Source: CAYOSU01 sp964541255 (GTDB lineage Bacteria > Bacillota > Clostridia > Christensenellales > CAMQZB01). Taken from it: a DNA stretch of 22,039 bases. The notes under the pieces are model-generated. The model saw nothing but the letters and a program-made list of their open reading frames with translations. It was not told the origin of the DNA and searched no databases. The translations under genes were made by a program, and so were the position numbers. Shown here piece by piece: positions 1-7,824 of this stretch. The number at the start of each line of letters is the position of its first letter. The first letter of the stretch is position 1. Location: assembly GCA_964541255.1 (NCBI GenBank), contig CAZIPL010000025.1:1-22039 (forward strand), written 5' to 3'.

Positions 1-3
1 AAA

Positions 4-40
4 CTGTATACTATCTCCTTGCACAACCTGTATACTATCT
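4..40. repeat. 13-bp direct repeat, two copies 24 bp apart
   Basis: CTGTATACTATCT occurs exactly at 4-16 and at 28-40. An inverted partial copy, CTATACAG, is at 48-55. Read on the minus strand, an AAGGAGA ribosome-binding-site-like string lies at 20-14, so the region may be the leader of a leftward gene that starts just outside the window. The repeats would then be operator half-sites, since GTATAC-containing sites are used by some GntR/YtrA-type repressors. The repeat is seen directly; the operator role is inference. Confidence 0.45.
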
Positions 41-221
41 TACTACACTATACAGCTCTGCTGCCGCCGAATAAACAAAACTCTCTTATTAAGGGAACAA
101 TCTCGGCAAATGTCGAGACTTGGAAATTGATATTTTTATTTCCTTAAAACTTGAAGTTTTCGCACATTATAAGCATTATCATAATAAATACTAAGGATAG
201 TTTGGTTTCTAAGAGTAGTAA

Positions 222-263
222 GAATAAAAAGAAAACGGCTTTCGAATGTTACGAAAACCGTTT
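222..263 (-). terminator. Intrinsic terminator of fba
   Basis: AAACGG (233-238) pairs with CCGTTT (258-263), and TTTCG (240-244) pairs with CGAAA (252-256), leaving one C/A mismatch and a 7-nt loop. On the minus strand the stem is followed by a T-rich run (TTTTCTTTTTATT). It starts about 30 nt after the aldolase stop codon. Confidence 0.8.
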
Positions 264-293
264 ATAGAAGATATTTATTTATCTAATAGAGAT

Positions 294-1232
294 TTATTCA
301 GCCTTTCCTGCGCTGCCGAGAACTTCGACGATCTTTCTCTTAACTTCTTCTTTCATCATCGTACGAGCGTCGCCGAGATACTGTCTCGGATCGAAGTGAT
401 CGGGATGTTCGACGAAGTGTTTACGAACTGCCGCCGTGAAAGAGAGACGAAGGTCGCTGTCGATGTTGATTTTGCAAACAGCCATCTTTGCGGCTTTTCT
501 AAGCTCGGATTCGGGAATACCGATTGCATCGGGCATATGTCCACCGAATTCGTTGACGATAGCTACCTTATCCTGAGGAACGGAGCTTGCGCCGTGAAGA
601 ACGATGGGGAAGTTAGGAAGTCTCTTTCCGATTTCTTCCAAGATGTCGAGGCGGAGTTTAGGATCCTGACCGGGTTTGAATTTATATGCGCCGTGGCTTG
701 TTCCGATAGCGATTGCGAGGCTGTCGATACCCGTTCTCGAAACGAATTCTTCAACTTCGTCGGGGCTTGTGAAGAGTGCGTCGTCTGCTTCGACTTTAAC
801 GTCGTCTTCTACGCCTGCGAGCTTACCGAGCTCGGCTTCAACTACGACTCCGCGAGCGTGAGCGTATTCTACAACCTTTTTGGTTTCGGCAATGTTATCT
901 TCCCAAGACATGCTGCTTGCATCGATCATAACGGAAGTGAAGCCGTCGTCGATAGCGGATTTGCAAACTTCGAAGTTTGCGCCGTGGTCAAGGTGCATAA
1001 CGATAGGAATTTCCGTCGTTTCAACAGCTGCTGCAACGAGATGACGAAGATATACGGGGTTAGCGTATTTTCTTGCACCTGCAGATACCTGCAAAATAAC
1101 GGGGGACTTCAATTCGTTGGCTGCTTCAACGATAGCCTGAACCATTTCCATGTTGTTAACGTTGAACGCGCCTACGGCATAACCGCCGTTATAAGCCTTT
1201 TCAAACATTTCTTTGCTTGTTACGAGTGGCAT
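294..1232 (-). CDS. fba: Class II fructose-1,6-bisphosphate aldolase
   Basis: Cytoplasmic zinc enzyme that splits fructose-1,6-bisphosphate into glyceraldehyde-3-phosphate and dihydroxyacetone phosphate (glycolysis), and runs in reverse for gluconeogenesis. The 312-residue protein is full length for the class II family. It begins with GAFNVNNMEM (21-30), carries the catalytic LDHG motif (D82, H83), further zinc-ligand histidines in GTSHGAYKF (H180) and VLHGASS (H213), and the phosphate-binding KINIDSDLR near the C-terminus. The ATG at 1232 is preceded by GGAGG at a normal distance. It has its own promoter and terminator and is divergent from the glycosyltransferase. The related tagatose-bisphosphate aldolases share these motifs, but nothing nearby suggests a tagatose pathway. 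Confidence 0.95.
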   Translation of the reverse strand: MPLVTSKEMFEKAYNGGYAVGAFNVNNMEMVQAIVEAANELKSPVILQVSAGARKYANPVYLRHLVAAAVETTEIPIVMHLDHGANFEVCKSAIDDGFTSVMIDASSMSWEDNIAETKKVVEYAHARGVVVEAELGKLAGVEDDVKVEADDALFTSPDEVEEFVSRTGIDSLAIAIGTSHGAYKFKPGQDPKLRLDILEEIGKRLPNFPIVLHGASSVPQDKVAIVNEFGGHMPDAIGIPESELRKAAKMAVCKINIDSDLRLSFTAAVRKHFVEHPDHFDPRQYLGDARTMMKEEVKRKIVEVLGSAGKAE

Positions 1233-1287
1233 ATTTATAAACCTCCAAAATACTGTTACGAATATTTAAGTTGCGATTTACGCTGCT

Positions 1288-1336
1288 CAAAGTGTAGGAA
1301 CACCTTTGTATGACAAAAAACCGCATAACTTGTCAT
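1288..1336. promoter_or_regulatory. Dyads in the fba leader
   Basis: Two inverted repeats lie just downstream of the fba -10 box. ATGACAA (1310-1316) faces TTGTCAT (1330-1336) across 13 nt and would span the transcription start. A second, imperfect one pairs CAAA/TTTG and GTGT/ACAC around AGGA at 1288-1308. They could be repressor operators or leader hairpins. The repeats are seen; the role is inferred. Confidence 0.4.
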
Positions 1337-1337
1337 T

Positions 1338-1366
1338 AGTATATCATATTTTTCTGCCTTAAACAA
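1338..1366 (-). promoter_or_regulatory. fba promoter
   Basis: On the minus strand, TTGTTT (1366-1361), 17 nt, then TATACT (1343-1338), with TGA directly before the -10 box (extended -10). It lies about 100 nt upstream of the aldolase start codon. Confidence 0.75.
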
Positions 1367-1417
1367 CCTAAATAATATTTGAAAACAAATAAAATCGTCA
1401 AAATGCATAAAAAAACT

Positions 1418-1445
1418 TTGATTGAAAGTGATTTTGTGCTACAAT
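1418..1445 (+). promoter_or_regulatory. Glycosyltransferase promoter
   Basis: TTGATT (1418-1423), 16 nt, then TACAAT (1440-1445), with TGC before the -10 box (extended -10). The predicted transcript starts close to the AGGAGA ribosome-binding site, giving a short leader. Confidence 0.6.
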
Positions 1446-1468
1446 AAACCCGATAGGAGAATGTGAAA

Positions 1469-2407
1469 ATGATTTCAATTATTATCCCGATATATAATGA
1501 AGAAGAAGTGCTTCCTACTTCTTATGAAAGAATTAAGGAAGTAGCAGAAAATCTAGGCGAAAAATACGAGCTTGTGTTTGTTAACGACGGAAGCAAGGAT
1601 AAATCTCTCGAGCTTTTGAAGGACATTTCCGAAAAAGACAAGAATGCCGTTGTTTTGTCTTTCTCTCGCAACTTCGGTCATCAAGCGGCTGTTTCTTGCG
1701 GAATGGAGCATTGCAAAGGCGATGCCGCGATAATTATTGACGCAGACCTTCAAGACCCGCCGAAAGTTATTTACGACATGGTGAAGAAGTGGAGAGAGGG
1801 ATACGACATCGTATACGGCAAAAGAAAGACAAGAGCGGGAGAAACGGTTTTCAAAAAACTCACTGCTTTCGTATATTACAGAATAGTAAACGGACTTTCC
1901 GAATTCGAGATCCCGAAAGACTCCGGAGATTTTCGCCTAATATCCCGAAAAGTAATCGATACTTTGAACTCTATGCCCGAGCATAACAGATACCTAAGAG
2001 GTATGAATGCTTTTGTCGGATTCAAGACTTATGCGCTCGAATATGAAAGAGAAGCAAGGTTTGCTGGTGAGACGAAGTATACGATGAAAAAGATGGTCAA
2101 GCTTGCAAGCGACGGCATAATATCGAATTCGTCGAAGCCTTTATACTTGGCACTATATTTCGGCGTCGCTTTCGGAATAATAGGCGTTGTCGGACTCTTG
2201 GCATTGATAGTTTTTGCGATACTTTCGGCATGCGGCGTTACGGCGGCTCTTCCTATCGATTTATGGACGATAGACATTCTTGTGATTGCTCTTGCGGGTA
2301 TGCTTGTTTCTAATGGCATAACGAACCTATACGTCGGAAGAGTATACGACGAAGTCAAAAACAGACCTAAGTATATCGTTGACGAAACGTATAATCTTGA
2401 AAAATAA
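1469..2407 (+). CDS. GtrB/DPM1-like family 2 membrane glycosyltransferase
   Basis: Probably transfers a sugar from a nucleotide donor to a polyprenyl-phosphate carrier at the cytoplasmic membrane, supplying wall-polymer or glycan decoration. The GT-A domain has the N-terminal IIIPIYNEEEVL, VNDGSKDKS (38-46) and the metal-binding DADLQDPP (91-98). Two membrane helices follow (about 225-252 and 265-289), as in GtrB/YkcC-type enzymes; 312 residues is typical. A GTG at 1463 is in frame, but AGGAGA at 1455-1460 would be only 2 nt away. The ATG at 1469 has an 8-nt spacer and is the better start. The sugar and acceptor cannot be read from sequence, and no flippase or GT-C partner is adjacent. Confidence 0.88.
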   Translation: MISIIIPIYNEEEVLPTSYERIKEVAENLGEKYELVFVNDGSKDKSLELLKDISEKDKNAVVLSFSRNFGHQAAVSCGMEHCKGDAAIIIDADLQDPPKVIYDMVKKWREGYDIVYGKRKTRAGETVFKKLTAFVYYRIVNGLSEFEIPKDSGDFRLISRKVIDTLNSMPEHNRYLRGMNAFVGFKTYALEYEREARFAGETKYTMKKMVKLASDGIISNSSKPLYLALYFGVAFGIIGVVGLLALIVFAILSACGVTAALPIDLWTIDILVIALAGMLVSNGITNLYVGRVYDEVKNRPKYIVDETYNLEK

Positions 2408-2414
2408 TCGTTTG

Positions 2415-2453
2415 ATATAAAACGCAATATATAACTTAAAAAGCGTTTTATAT
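2415..2453. other. Long perfect hairpin after the glycosyltransferase gene
   Basis: ATATAAAACGC (2415-2425) is perfectly complementary to GCGTTTTATAT (2443-2453), with a 17-nt A/T-rich loop. No clear U-tract follows on the plus strand, so it may be a weak terminator or an mRNA 3'-end stabiliser rather than a standard intrinsic terminator. Confidence 0.5.
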
Positions 2454-2501
2454 AACTATATTGAAATAAAAAATTCATTGACATAAAGGAGACTTAAAGA
2501 A

Positions 2502-3617
2502 ATGGTTGACGAAAGAATAAAAATTCTTGCGAAAAATCTCGTAAACAATTCCGTTCGCGCCAAAAAAGGCGACAAGGTTCTCATAGAGGGAAGCTTTTCC
2601 GATGCGCCTTTAGTAAACGAATGTATCAAGGAATGCTACAAAGTCGGTGCATATCCTTATTATAACTACACCGATCCGACGACGAAACGCGCTATGCTTA
2701 TGGGTATAAGCGAAGAGCAGATGAATTATTGGGTAAAGTGGGATGCCGAAAGAATGGCAGATATGGATTGCTATATCGGAATCAGAGGCGGAGAGAACAG
2801 CTTCGATCTTTCCGACGTTCCCGCAGAAAATATGCAGCTTTTCAATAGCGAATATTTCCATAAGGTTCATCACGAAATCAGAGTTGCAAAGACTCGCTGG
2901 GTAGTTCTTCGTTATCCTACCGCGTCTTTTGCACAAGCTGCGGGAATGTCTACGGAAAGCTTCGAGAACTTCTTCTTCGACGTATGCTGCTTGGATTATG
3001 CTAAGATGGGCAAGGCTATGCAGCCGCTTGTTGACCTTATGAACAGAACCGACAAGGTAAGAATTCTTGACGCTAAGACAGACCTTAGATTCTCTATAAA
3101 GGGAATCCCCGCAATTCCTTGCGCAGGATATTGCAATATCCCCGACGGCGAAGTATATACCGCACCCGTAAAGGATTCCGTCAACGGATATATAAGCTAT
3201 TCCGCACCGTCGATTTATAACGGAATCAGACACGACGACATCAGACTTGAGTTTAAGGACGGAAAAATCGTCAAAGCAACGTCGTCGAGAACTGCCGACA
3301 TCGAAAACGTATTCAATACGGATGAGGGCGCAAGATACGTAGGAGAATTCGCAATCGGCGTCAATCCTTATGTAAATAAGCCTATGCTCGATATTTTGTT
3401 CGACGAAAAGATCGCAGGTTCAATTCACTTCACTCCCGGTGCTTGCTATGACGAAGCTCCTAACGGCAATAACAGCGCGATCCATTGGGATTTGGTACAT
3501 ATCCAGACACCCGAATGGGGCGGCGGCGAGATTTATTTCGACGATGTTTTAATTAGAAAAGACGGTCGTTTCGTTATTCCTGAGCTTGAATGCTTGAATC
3601 CCGAGAACCTCAAATAA
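2502..3617 (+). CDS. M29-family metallo-aminopeptidase
   Basis: Cytoplasmic metal-dependent aminopeptidase that removes N-terminal residues from peptides (thermophilic aminopeptidase T / AmpS family). At 371 residues it is slightly shorter than the usual 400-410. All the expected metal-site positions are visible: E217 in PDGEVYTAP, E282 in GEFAIGVNP, H309 in GSIHFTPG, Y316, and H328/D330 in AIHWDLV. The N-terminal domain has KKGDKVLIEG (21-30), typical of the family. The ATG follows AAAGGAGA at about 9 nt. It sits 94 bp after the glycosyltransferase gene with a hairpin between, so co-transcription is uncertain. Substrate preference is not visible. Confidence 0.92.
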   Translation: MVDERIKILAKNLVNNSVRAKKGDKVLIEGSFSDAPLVNECIKECYKVGAYPYYNYTDPTTKRAMLMGISEEQMNYWVKWDAERMADMDCYIGIRGGENSFDLSDVPAENMQLFNSEYFHKVHHEIRVAKTRWVVLRYPTASFAQAAGMSTESFENFFFDVCCLDYAKMGKAMQPLVDLMNRTDKVRILDAKTDLRFSIKGIPAIPCAGYCNIPDGEVYTAPVKDSVNGYISYSAPSIYNGIRHDDIRLEFKDGKIVKATSSRTADIENVFNTDEGARYVGEFAIGVNPYVNKPMLDILFDEKIAGSIHFTPGACYDEAPNGNNSAIHWDLVHIQTPEWGGGEIYFDDVLIRKDGRFVIPELECLNPENLK

Positions 3618-3636
3618 TATCTTTTTGAGAATATTG

Positions 3637-3662
3637 TTTTGCGATTAAAGATTATCGCGAAA
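3637..3662 (+). terminator. Weak hairpin after the aminopeptidase gene
   Basis: GCGAT (3641-3645) pairs with ATCGC (3654-3658), extended by TTT/AAA across a bulged G. It is about 20 nt past the stop codon but lacks a U-tract, so termination is only possible. The rest of 3663-3756 is A/T-rich with no gene that I can support. Confidence 0.3.
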
Positions 3663-3756
3663 CGAAATAGGCAAACAACTGCGATTGAATGGTTTTCAAA
3701 AAGCGGTCGCTCTTGTGAAATTATTAACGAAAAAAGGCAAAAGAAGTAAAAAACGG

Positions 3757-3785
3757 TTGCGTTTTTATGCTTATGTTGTTATAAT
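3757..3785 (+). promoter_or_regulatory. gapA promoter
   Basis: TTGCGT (3757-3762), 17 nt, TATAAT (3780-3785), with TGT before the -10 box (extended -10). The perfect -10 and the CGGAGG ribosome-binding site before the ATG predict strong expression. A small AAAAACG/CGTTTTT hairpin (3749-3766) overlaps the -35 box. Confidence 0.8.
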
Positions 3786-3824
3786 GAATTTGTATTTTGA
3801 TTTAACTTTACGGAGGTAAATATT

Positions 3825-4832
3825 ATGGTAAAAGTTGGTATTAACGGCTTTGGACGTATCGGAAGATTGGTTCTTCAGGCTTCGCTCAAAAACCCTGATG
3901 TTCAGGTTGTCGGCGTAAACGATCCTTTCATCGATGCAGAATACATGGTCTACATGATGAAGTATGATACCGTTCACGGAAGATTCGACGGCGAAGTATG
4001 CGCTAAAGACGGAAAGCTTTATGTAAACGGCAACGAAATAGCTGTATTTGCAGAAAAAGATCCTGCTTGCATCGATTGGAAATCTTGCGGTGCTGAATAT
4101 ATCGCAGAAGCAACGGGTATCTTCACGACGATCGAAAAGGCTCAGGCTCACTTTGTCGGTGGCGCAAAGAAGGTTGTTATCACTGCTCCTTCCAAAGACG
4201 CTCCTATGTTCGTTATGGGCGTAAACCACAACGAATATAAGAAAGATATGACGGTTATCTCTAACGCTTCCTGCACAACGAACTGCCTCGCTCCTTTGGC
4301 TTACGTAGTAAACAAAGAGTTCGGCATCAAGGAAGGACTTATGACGACCGTTCACTCCACAACTGCTACGCAGAAGACCGTTGACGGACCTTCCAAGAAG
4401 GACTGGAGAGGCGGTAGAGCTGCTGCTGGCAACATCATTCCTTCGTCTACGGGCGCTGCTAAAGCAGTAGGCAAAGTAATCCCCGAGCTTAACGGCAAAC
4501 TTACGGGTATGGCATTCAGAGTTCCTACTCTCGACGTATCTGTTGTTGACCTTACTTGCAATCTTGCTAAGCCCACTACTTATGAAGAAATCTGCGCTGC
4601 AATCAAGAACGCTTCCGAGACCTATATGAAGGGCGTTTTGGGTTACACCGAGGATGCAGTTGTTTCTTCTGACTTCATCGGCGAAGTTAACACCTCCGTA
4701 TTTGACGCTAAGGCAGGCATCATGCTTACCGATACGTTCGTTAAACTCGTTTCTTGGTATGACAACGAGTGGGGTTATTCTAACAAGGTTGTTGACCTTA
4801 TCGCTCACGCTGCAAAGGTTGACGCTGAATAA
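3825..4832 (+). CDS. gapA: Glyceraldehyde-3-phosphate dehydrogenase (NAD-type)
   Basis: Oxidises and phosphorylates glyceraldehyde-3-phosphate to 1,3-bisphosphoglycerate, reducing NAD+ (glycolysis, cytoplasm, tetramer). The 335-residue protein is full length. The Rossmann motif GINGFGRIGR (5-14) and VNDPF (31-35, an aspartate usual in NAD-specific forms) come first. The catalytic NASCTTNCLAP gives C150, the general base is H177 in TTVHSTTATQ, and substrate-binding RGGRAAAGNIIP and the C-terminal WYDNEWGYS follow. It has its own promoter and a strong terminator and is not followed by pgk or tpiA, so it is a stand-alone unit here. Codon use looks strongly biased, as expected for an abundant protein. 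Confidence 0.97.
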   Translation: MVKVGINGFGRIGRLVLQASLKNPDVQVVGVNDPFIDAEYMVYMMKYDTVHGRFDGEVCAKDGKLYVNGNEIAVFAEKDPACIDWKSCGAEYIAEATGIFTTIEKAQAHFVGGAKKVVITAPSKDAPMFVMGVNHNEYKKDMTVISNASCTTNCLAPLAYVVNKEFGIKEGLMTTVHSTTATQKTVDGPSKKDWRGGRAAAGNIIPSSTGAAKAVGKVIPELNGKLTGMAFRVPTLDVSVVDLTCNLAKPTTYEEICAAIKNASETYMKGVLGYTEDAVVSSDFIGEVNTSVFDAKAGIMLTDTFVKLVSWYDNEWGYSNKVVDLIAHAAKVDAE

Positions 4833-4855
4833 TTCGATTACAAATCAAAAAATCA

Positions 4856-4884
4856 GGGCAAAGAGAAATCTTTGCTCTTTTTTT
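4856..4884 (+). terminator. gapA intrinsic terminator
   Basis: GGGCAAAGA (4856-4864) pairs with TCTTTGCTC (4869-4877), with one G-T wobble, around a GAAA tetraloop. Seven T residues follow (4878-4884). Confidence 0.92.
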
Positions 4885-4931
4885 GATATAAAAAGTTTCG
4901 CAATAAAAAGGAAAAGAGGGAAGTATTATTG

Positions 4932-4937
4932 TATAAT
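4932..4937 (+). promoter_or_regulatory. Possible -10 box for the dgt operon
   Basis: A perfect TATAAT at 4932-4937 lies between the gapA terminator and the dgt start. I see no good -35 hexamer 16-18 nt upstream, so this is a partial promoter call. Confidence 0.4.
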
Positions 4938-4966
4938 ATATTTAGAATAATTTCGGAGTATTTCTT

Positions 4967-5965
4967 GTGGAGAATAAAACTTACTTAATCGAAGAAAAAT
5001 TTTTGTCGCCGTATGCGATGAAATCGAAAGACACAAAAGGAAGAAAGGTTTTCGAAGAGCTTTGTCCTACACGTACGGATTTTCAGCGCGATAGAGACAG
5101 AATAATTCACTGTAAGGCATTTAGGCGCTTGAAGAATAAAACTCAGGTTTTCATTAAACCCGAGGGCGATCATTATATGACGCGCCTTACTCACACGTTG
5201 GACGTTGCGCAGATCGGAAGAACCATTTCAAGGATTTGCAATCTAAATGAAGATTTGACCGAAGCAATCGCCTTAGGGCATGACCTTGGTCACACGCCGT
5301 TCGGCCATGCGGGAGAGCGTACGCTGAATGAACTTACGGGCGGCGAATTTTTGCATGAACGGCAATCGTTGAGAGTAGTCGATGTTCTCGAAAACAACGG
5401 GAAAGGGCTTAATCTCACTTTCGAAGTCAAAGACGGCATTGTCAATCACAATTCTTCGGGGCATCCGAAAACTCTCGAGGGTGCGGTTGTTCATCTTGCT
5501 GATAGAATCGCATACCTAAACCACGATATAGAGGACTCTATAAGAGCGGGGATCATCACGCAAAACAACATTCCGAAGTCCGTTTCGGACGTTTTGGGCG
5601 ATACATTTTCTAAGCGTATAAACACAATGATTATGTCCGTATACGACGCTTCTTTAAATAAGCCTACCGTCGGATACACTCCCGAGGTTGCCGAGGCTGC
5701 GGACGTTTTGCGAAAATTTATGTTCGAAAGGGTCTATTTCTCTGCCGATAAGAGAAAAGAGGAAGAGAAAGTAGACATCATGCTGAAATACCTGTTTGAT
5801 TGGTACATAAAAACCCCTGACGATCTTCCCGATTTTTATAAAGGGCTTCTTGATAATTATCGAAAAGAAACGGTAGTAGCAGATTATATTTCGACGATGA
5901 CCGATAGTTTCGCGCTTGAAACGTTCAGGAGTTTGTTCGAGCCTAAAATGAGAGGTTTTTATTGA
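4967..5965 (+). CDS. dgt: HD-domain dNTP triphosphohydrolase (dGTPase-like)
   Basis: Hydrolyses a deoxynucleoside triphosphate, classically dGTP, to the nucleoside and tripolyphosphate, controlling dNTP pools. The HD metal site is complete: RLTHTLDV (H76), GHDLGHTPFGHAGE (H105, D106) and LADRIAYLNHDIEDSIRAG (aspartates near 179-190). The N-terminal RTDFQRDRDRIIHCKAFRRLKNKTQVF is typical of the family, and 332 residues matches the shorter Bacillota type. The start is a GTG at 4967; GGAG at 4955-4958 gives an 8-nt spacer and no ATG fits. It heads the dnaG-rpoD operon, an arrangement seen in many clostridia and consistent with a replication-linked role. True substrate preference is unknown. Confidence 0.92.
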   Translation: MENKTYLIEEKFLSPYAMKSKDTKGRKVFEELCPTRTDFQRDRDRIIHCKAFRRLKNKTQVFIKPEGDHYMTRLTHTLDVAQIGRTISRICNLNEDLTEAIALGHDLGHTPFGHAGERTLNELTGGEFLHERQSLRVVDVLENNGKGLNLTFEVKDGIVNHNSSGHPKTLEGAVVHLADRIAYLNHDIEDSIRAGIITQNNIPKSVSDVLGDTFSKRINTMIMSVYDASLNKPTVGYTPEVAEAADVLRKFMFERVYFSADKRKEEEKVDIMLKYLFDWYIKTPDDLPDFYKGLLDNYRKETVVADYISTMTDSFALETFRSLFEPKMRGFY

Positions 5966-5966
5966 T

Positions 5967-5995
5967 TTGGAATTAGTTAAATTTTCTTTTACAAT
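5967..5995 (+). promoter_or_regulatory. dnaG promoter in the dgt-dnaG gap
   Basis: TTGGAA (5967-5972), 17 nt, TACAAT (5990-5995). A second, overlapping -10-like TATAAT is at 5995-6000. This would let dnaG and the sigma genes be transcribed independently of dgt. Confidence 0.55.
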
Positions 5996-6030
5996 ATAAT
6001 TTTCACTCTAAAGAAAAGAAGAAAAAGCTT

Positions 6031-7824
6031 ATGGAGTTAAATGTTTTTTTGGAACAACTTAAGAGCAAGGTCAATATAGTAGACGTAGCAAGTCGCTATA
6101 TGACGTTGCAAAGAAAGGGCAATAAGTATTGGGGCTGTTGTCCTTTTCACCATGAGCGAACGCCCTCTTTTGCGATAGACGAAATAAAGCAATTCTATTA
6201 TTGTTTCGGCTGCCACGAATCGGGCGATGTAATCAAGTTCGTGCAAAACGTCGAATCGACGGATTTTATCGGTGCGATAACGATACTTGCTCAGCTTGTA
6301 GGAATGGAAGTGCCGTCCTTTTCGGGAGGGAATAAAGACGAGATTTCTCTGAATAAGAAAAAACGAGAAAGAGCATATGCCCTTTTGAAAGACGCTGCAA
6401 AATATTATAACAAAGAGATATATAAGCCCGAGAATGCCGAAAAATTGCAATATCTTTTAAATAGAGGTATCTCGCAAAAAACGATAACAAGATTCGGTAT
6501 CGGCGCATCGACGGACTGGACGGGCGTAATCAGACATTTGAAAAAGCTCGGATATACCGAAGAGGAAATGCTTGAAGCGGGCGTTGCCGGGAAAAGCGAT
6601 AAAGGAAGATATTACGACGCGTATGCAACGCGAATCATAATTCCGATAATCGATTCATACGGACAAGTCGTCGCATTCGGCGGAAGAACGCTCGATAAAC
6701 ACGCTCAAGCAAAGTATAAAAACACCAACGACACTATCGCGTTCAACAAAAGAAAAGTTCTGTACGGTCTGAATCTCGTCAAAAAGCAAAAGCTGAAAGA
6801 AACGATTAAGAGCTTGATTTTGGTCGAGGGCTATATGGACGCCATATCTGTTTACGAGCAAGGCTTCCATAACGTTGTCGCAAGCATGGGAACCGCGTTG
6901 ACGAAAGAGCAAGCAAAGCTTATGCACTACGTTACCGAAGACGTATATATATCGTATGACGGCGATGCGGCAGGCGTTAAAGGTGCCGTTTTGGGACAAA
7001 AAATCCTTGAAGACGAGGGTATTAACGCTAAGATTGTTATTCTTCGCGACAATCTCGATCCGGACGAAATAATAAGAAAATACGGCAAAGAAGAGTATCA
7101 AAAGGCTCTCGACAACGCACTCACAGGAACGGAGTTTAAGTTCAAGATATTGTCCGATAAGTTCGACGTAAAGGATTTAGGCGGAAAGAAAAAATATCTT
7201 GAAAACGCGTTGCGCGTAATCTCGACTCTTTCGACCGAAGCGGAAAAAGAAGAATGGCTTAAAAAGACTTCTGAGTATACTTCCATTTCCGTCGATAGCT
7301 TGCATCGAGATTTGCTAAAGGTCGATAAGGGGGAAAAGCCCGAAATAAACGTAGAATCTCCTTCAGAAAGAGCAGCCGACGGTGTGACTAAGGCGATACG
7401 TTGCGGATTGTCGCTGTGTATCGACGGCAGAAAATCTTTGGCGGACATTTCCCCTCTCGAGGAATATATTTCAAGTGATACTCATAGGAAAATATTTGAG
7501 TATATAAAGGATAAAGACGGCACAAAGATAAACGGAAGCATGCTTTTCAACGTGCTTGACGAAGCGGAGTACGAAGAGTTGACGCAAGTGCTTGAGTTTA
7601 TGGAAAACGAAGGCATCACGGAAGACAATTTAGAAGAATACTTCGACGATTGTATGCGAACGGTATACCAAAAATCAAAACAAGAAACGCTTTCGAGGTT
7701 GAAACAAATGTATCGCGAAACAGACGATCTTGCAGAGAAACAACAGATAACGGCGGATATTCTTGAAATATCCAAGCAATTGAACAATAATGCGAAAAGG
7801 GGGAATAAACGTAATGGAAATTAA
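6031..7824 (+). CDS. dnaG: DNA primase
   Basis: Makes RNA primers for the replication fork and works with the replicative helicase. The CHC2 zinc-binding domain is intact: CPFHHERTPSF (C37, H40) and YYCFGCHESGD (C58, C61). The catalytic core has RIIIPIIDSYGQVVAFGGR (201-219) and a Toprim fold with LVEGYMD (E266) and SYDGDAAG (D310, D312). The C-terminal part from about 430 is helical and less conserved, as expected for the helicase-binding domain. At 597 residues it is full length. The ribosome-binding site is weak, an A/G-rich run before the ATG. The last 11 nt overlap the first sigma gene, suggesting translational coupling. Confidence 0.96.
   Translation: MELNVFLEQLKSKVNIVDVASRYMTLQRKGNKYWGCCPFHHERTPSFAIDEIKQFYYCFGCHESGDVIKFVQNVESTDFIGAITILAQLVGMEVPSFSGGNKDEISLNKKKRERAYALLKDAAKYYNKEIYKPENAEKLQYLLNRGISQKTITRFGIGASTDWTGVIRHLKKLGYTEEEMLEAGVAGKSDKGRYYDAYATRIIIPIIDSYGQVVAFGGRTLDKHAQAKYKNTNDTIAFNKRKVLYGLNLVKKQKLKETIKSLILVEGYMDAISVYEQGFHNVVASMGTALTKEQAKLMHYVTEDVYISYDGDAAGVKGAVLGQKILEDEGINAKIVILRDNLDPDEIIRKYGKEEYQKALDNALTGTEFKFKILSDKFDVKDLGGKKKYLENALRVISTLSTEAEKEEWLKKTSEYTSISVDSLHRDLLKVDKGEKPEINVESPSERAADGVTKAIRCGLSLCIDGRKSLADISPLEEYISSDTHRKIFEYIKDKDGTKINGSMLFNVLDEAEYEELTQVLEFMENEGITEDNLEEYFDDCMRTVYQKSKQETLSRLKQMYRETDDLAEKQQITADILEISKQLNNNAKRGNKRNGN

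Noticed and set aside
246..1313. 355-codon plus-strand open frame
   Set aside because: It is antisense to the aldolase gene, which has all class II motifs, a ribosome-binding site, promoter and terminator. The plus-strand translation is Cys/Phe-rich with no recognisable domain and no ribosome-binding site.
1463..1468. GTG start for the glycosyltransferase
   Set aside because: The AGGAGA site would be only 2 nt away. The in-frame ATG at 1469 has a proper 8-nt spacer and directly begins the conserved IIIPIYN strand.
3771..4808. 345-codon minus-strand open frame
   Set aside because: It is antisense to gapA. The open frame follows from the biased codon use of a highly expressed gene; the translation resembles nothing I know.
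7790..7813. Upstream ATG for the first sigma gene
   Set aside because: It lies inside dnaG with no ribosome-binding site. The AGGGGG string sits between it and the ATG at 7814, which gives the normal sigma N-terminus.
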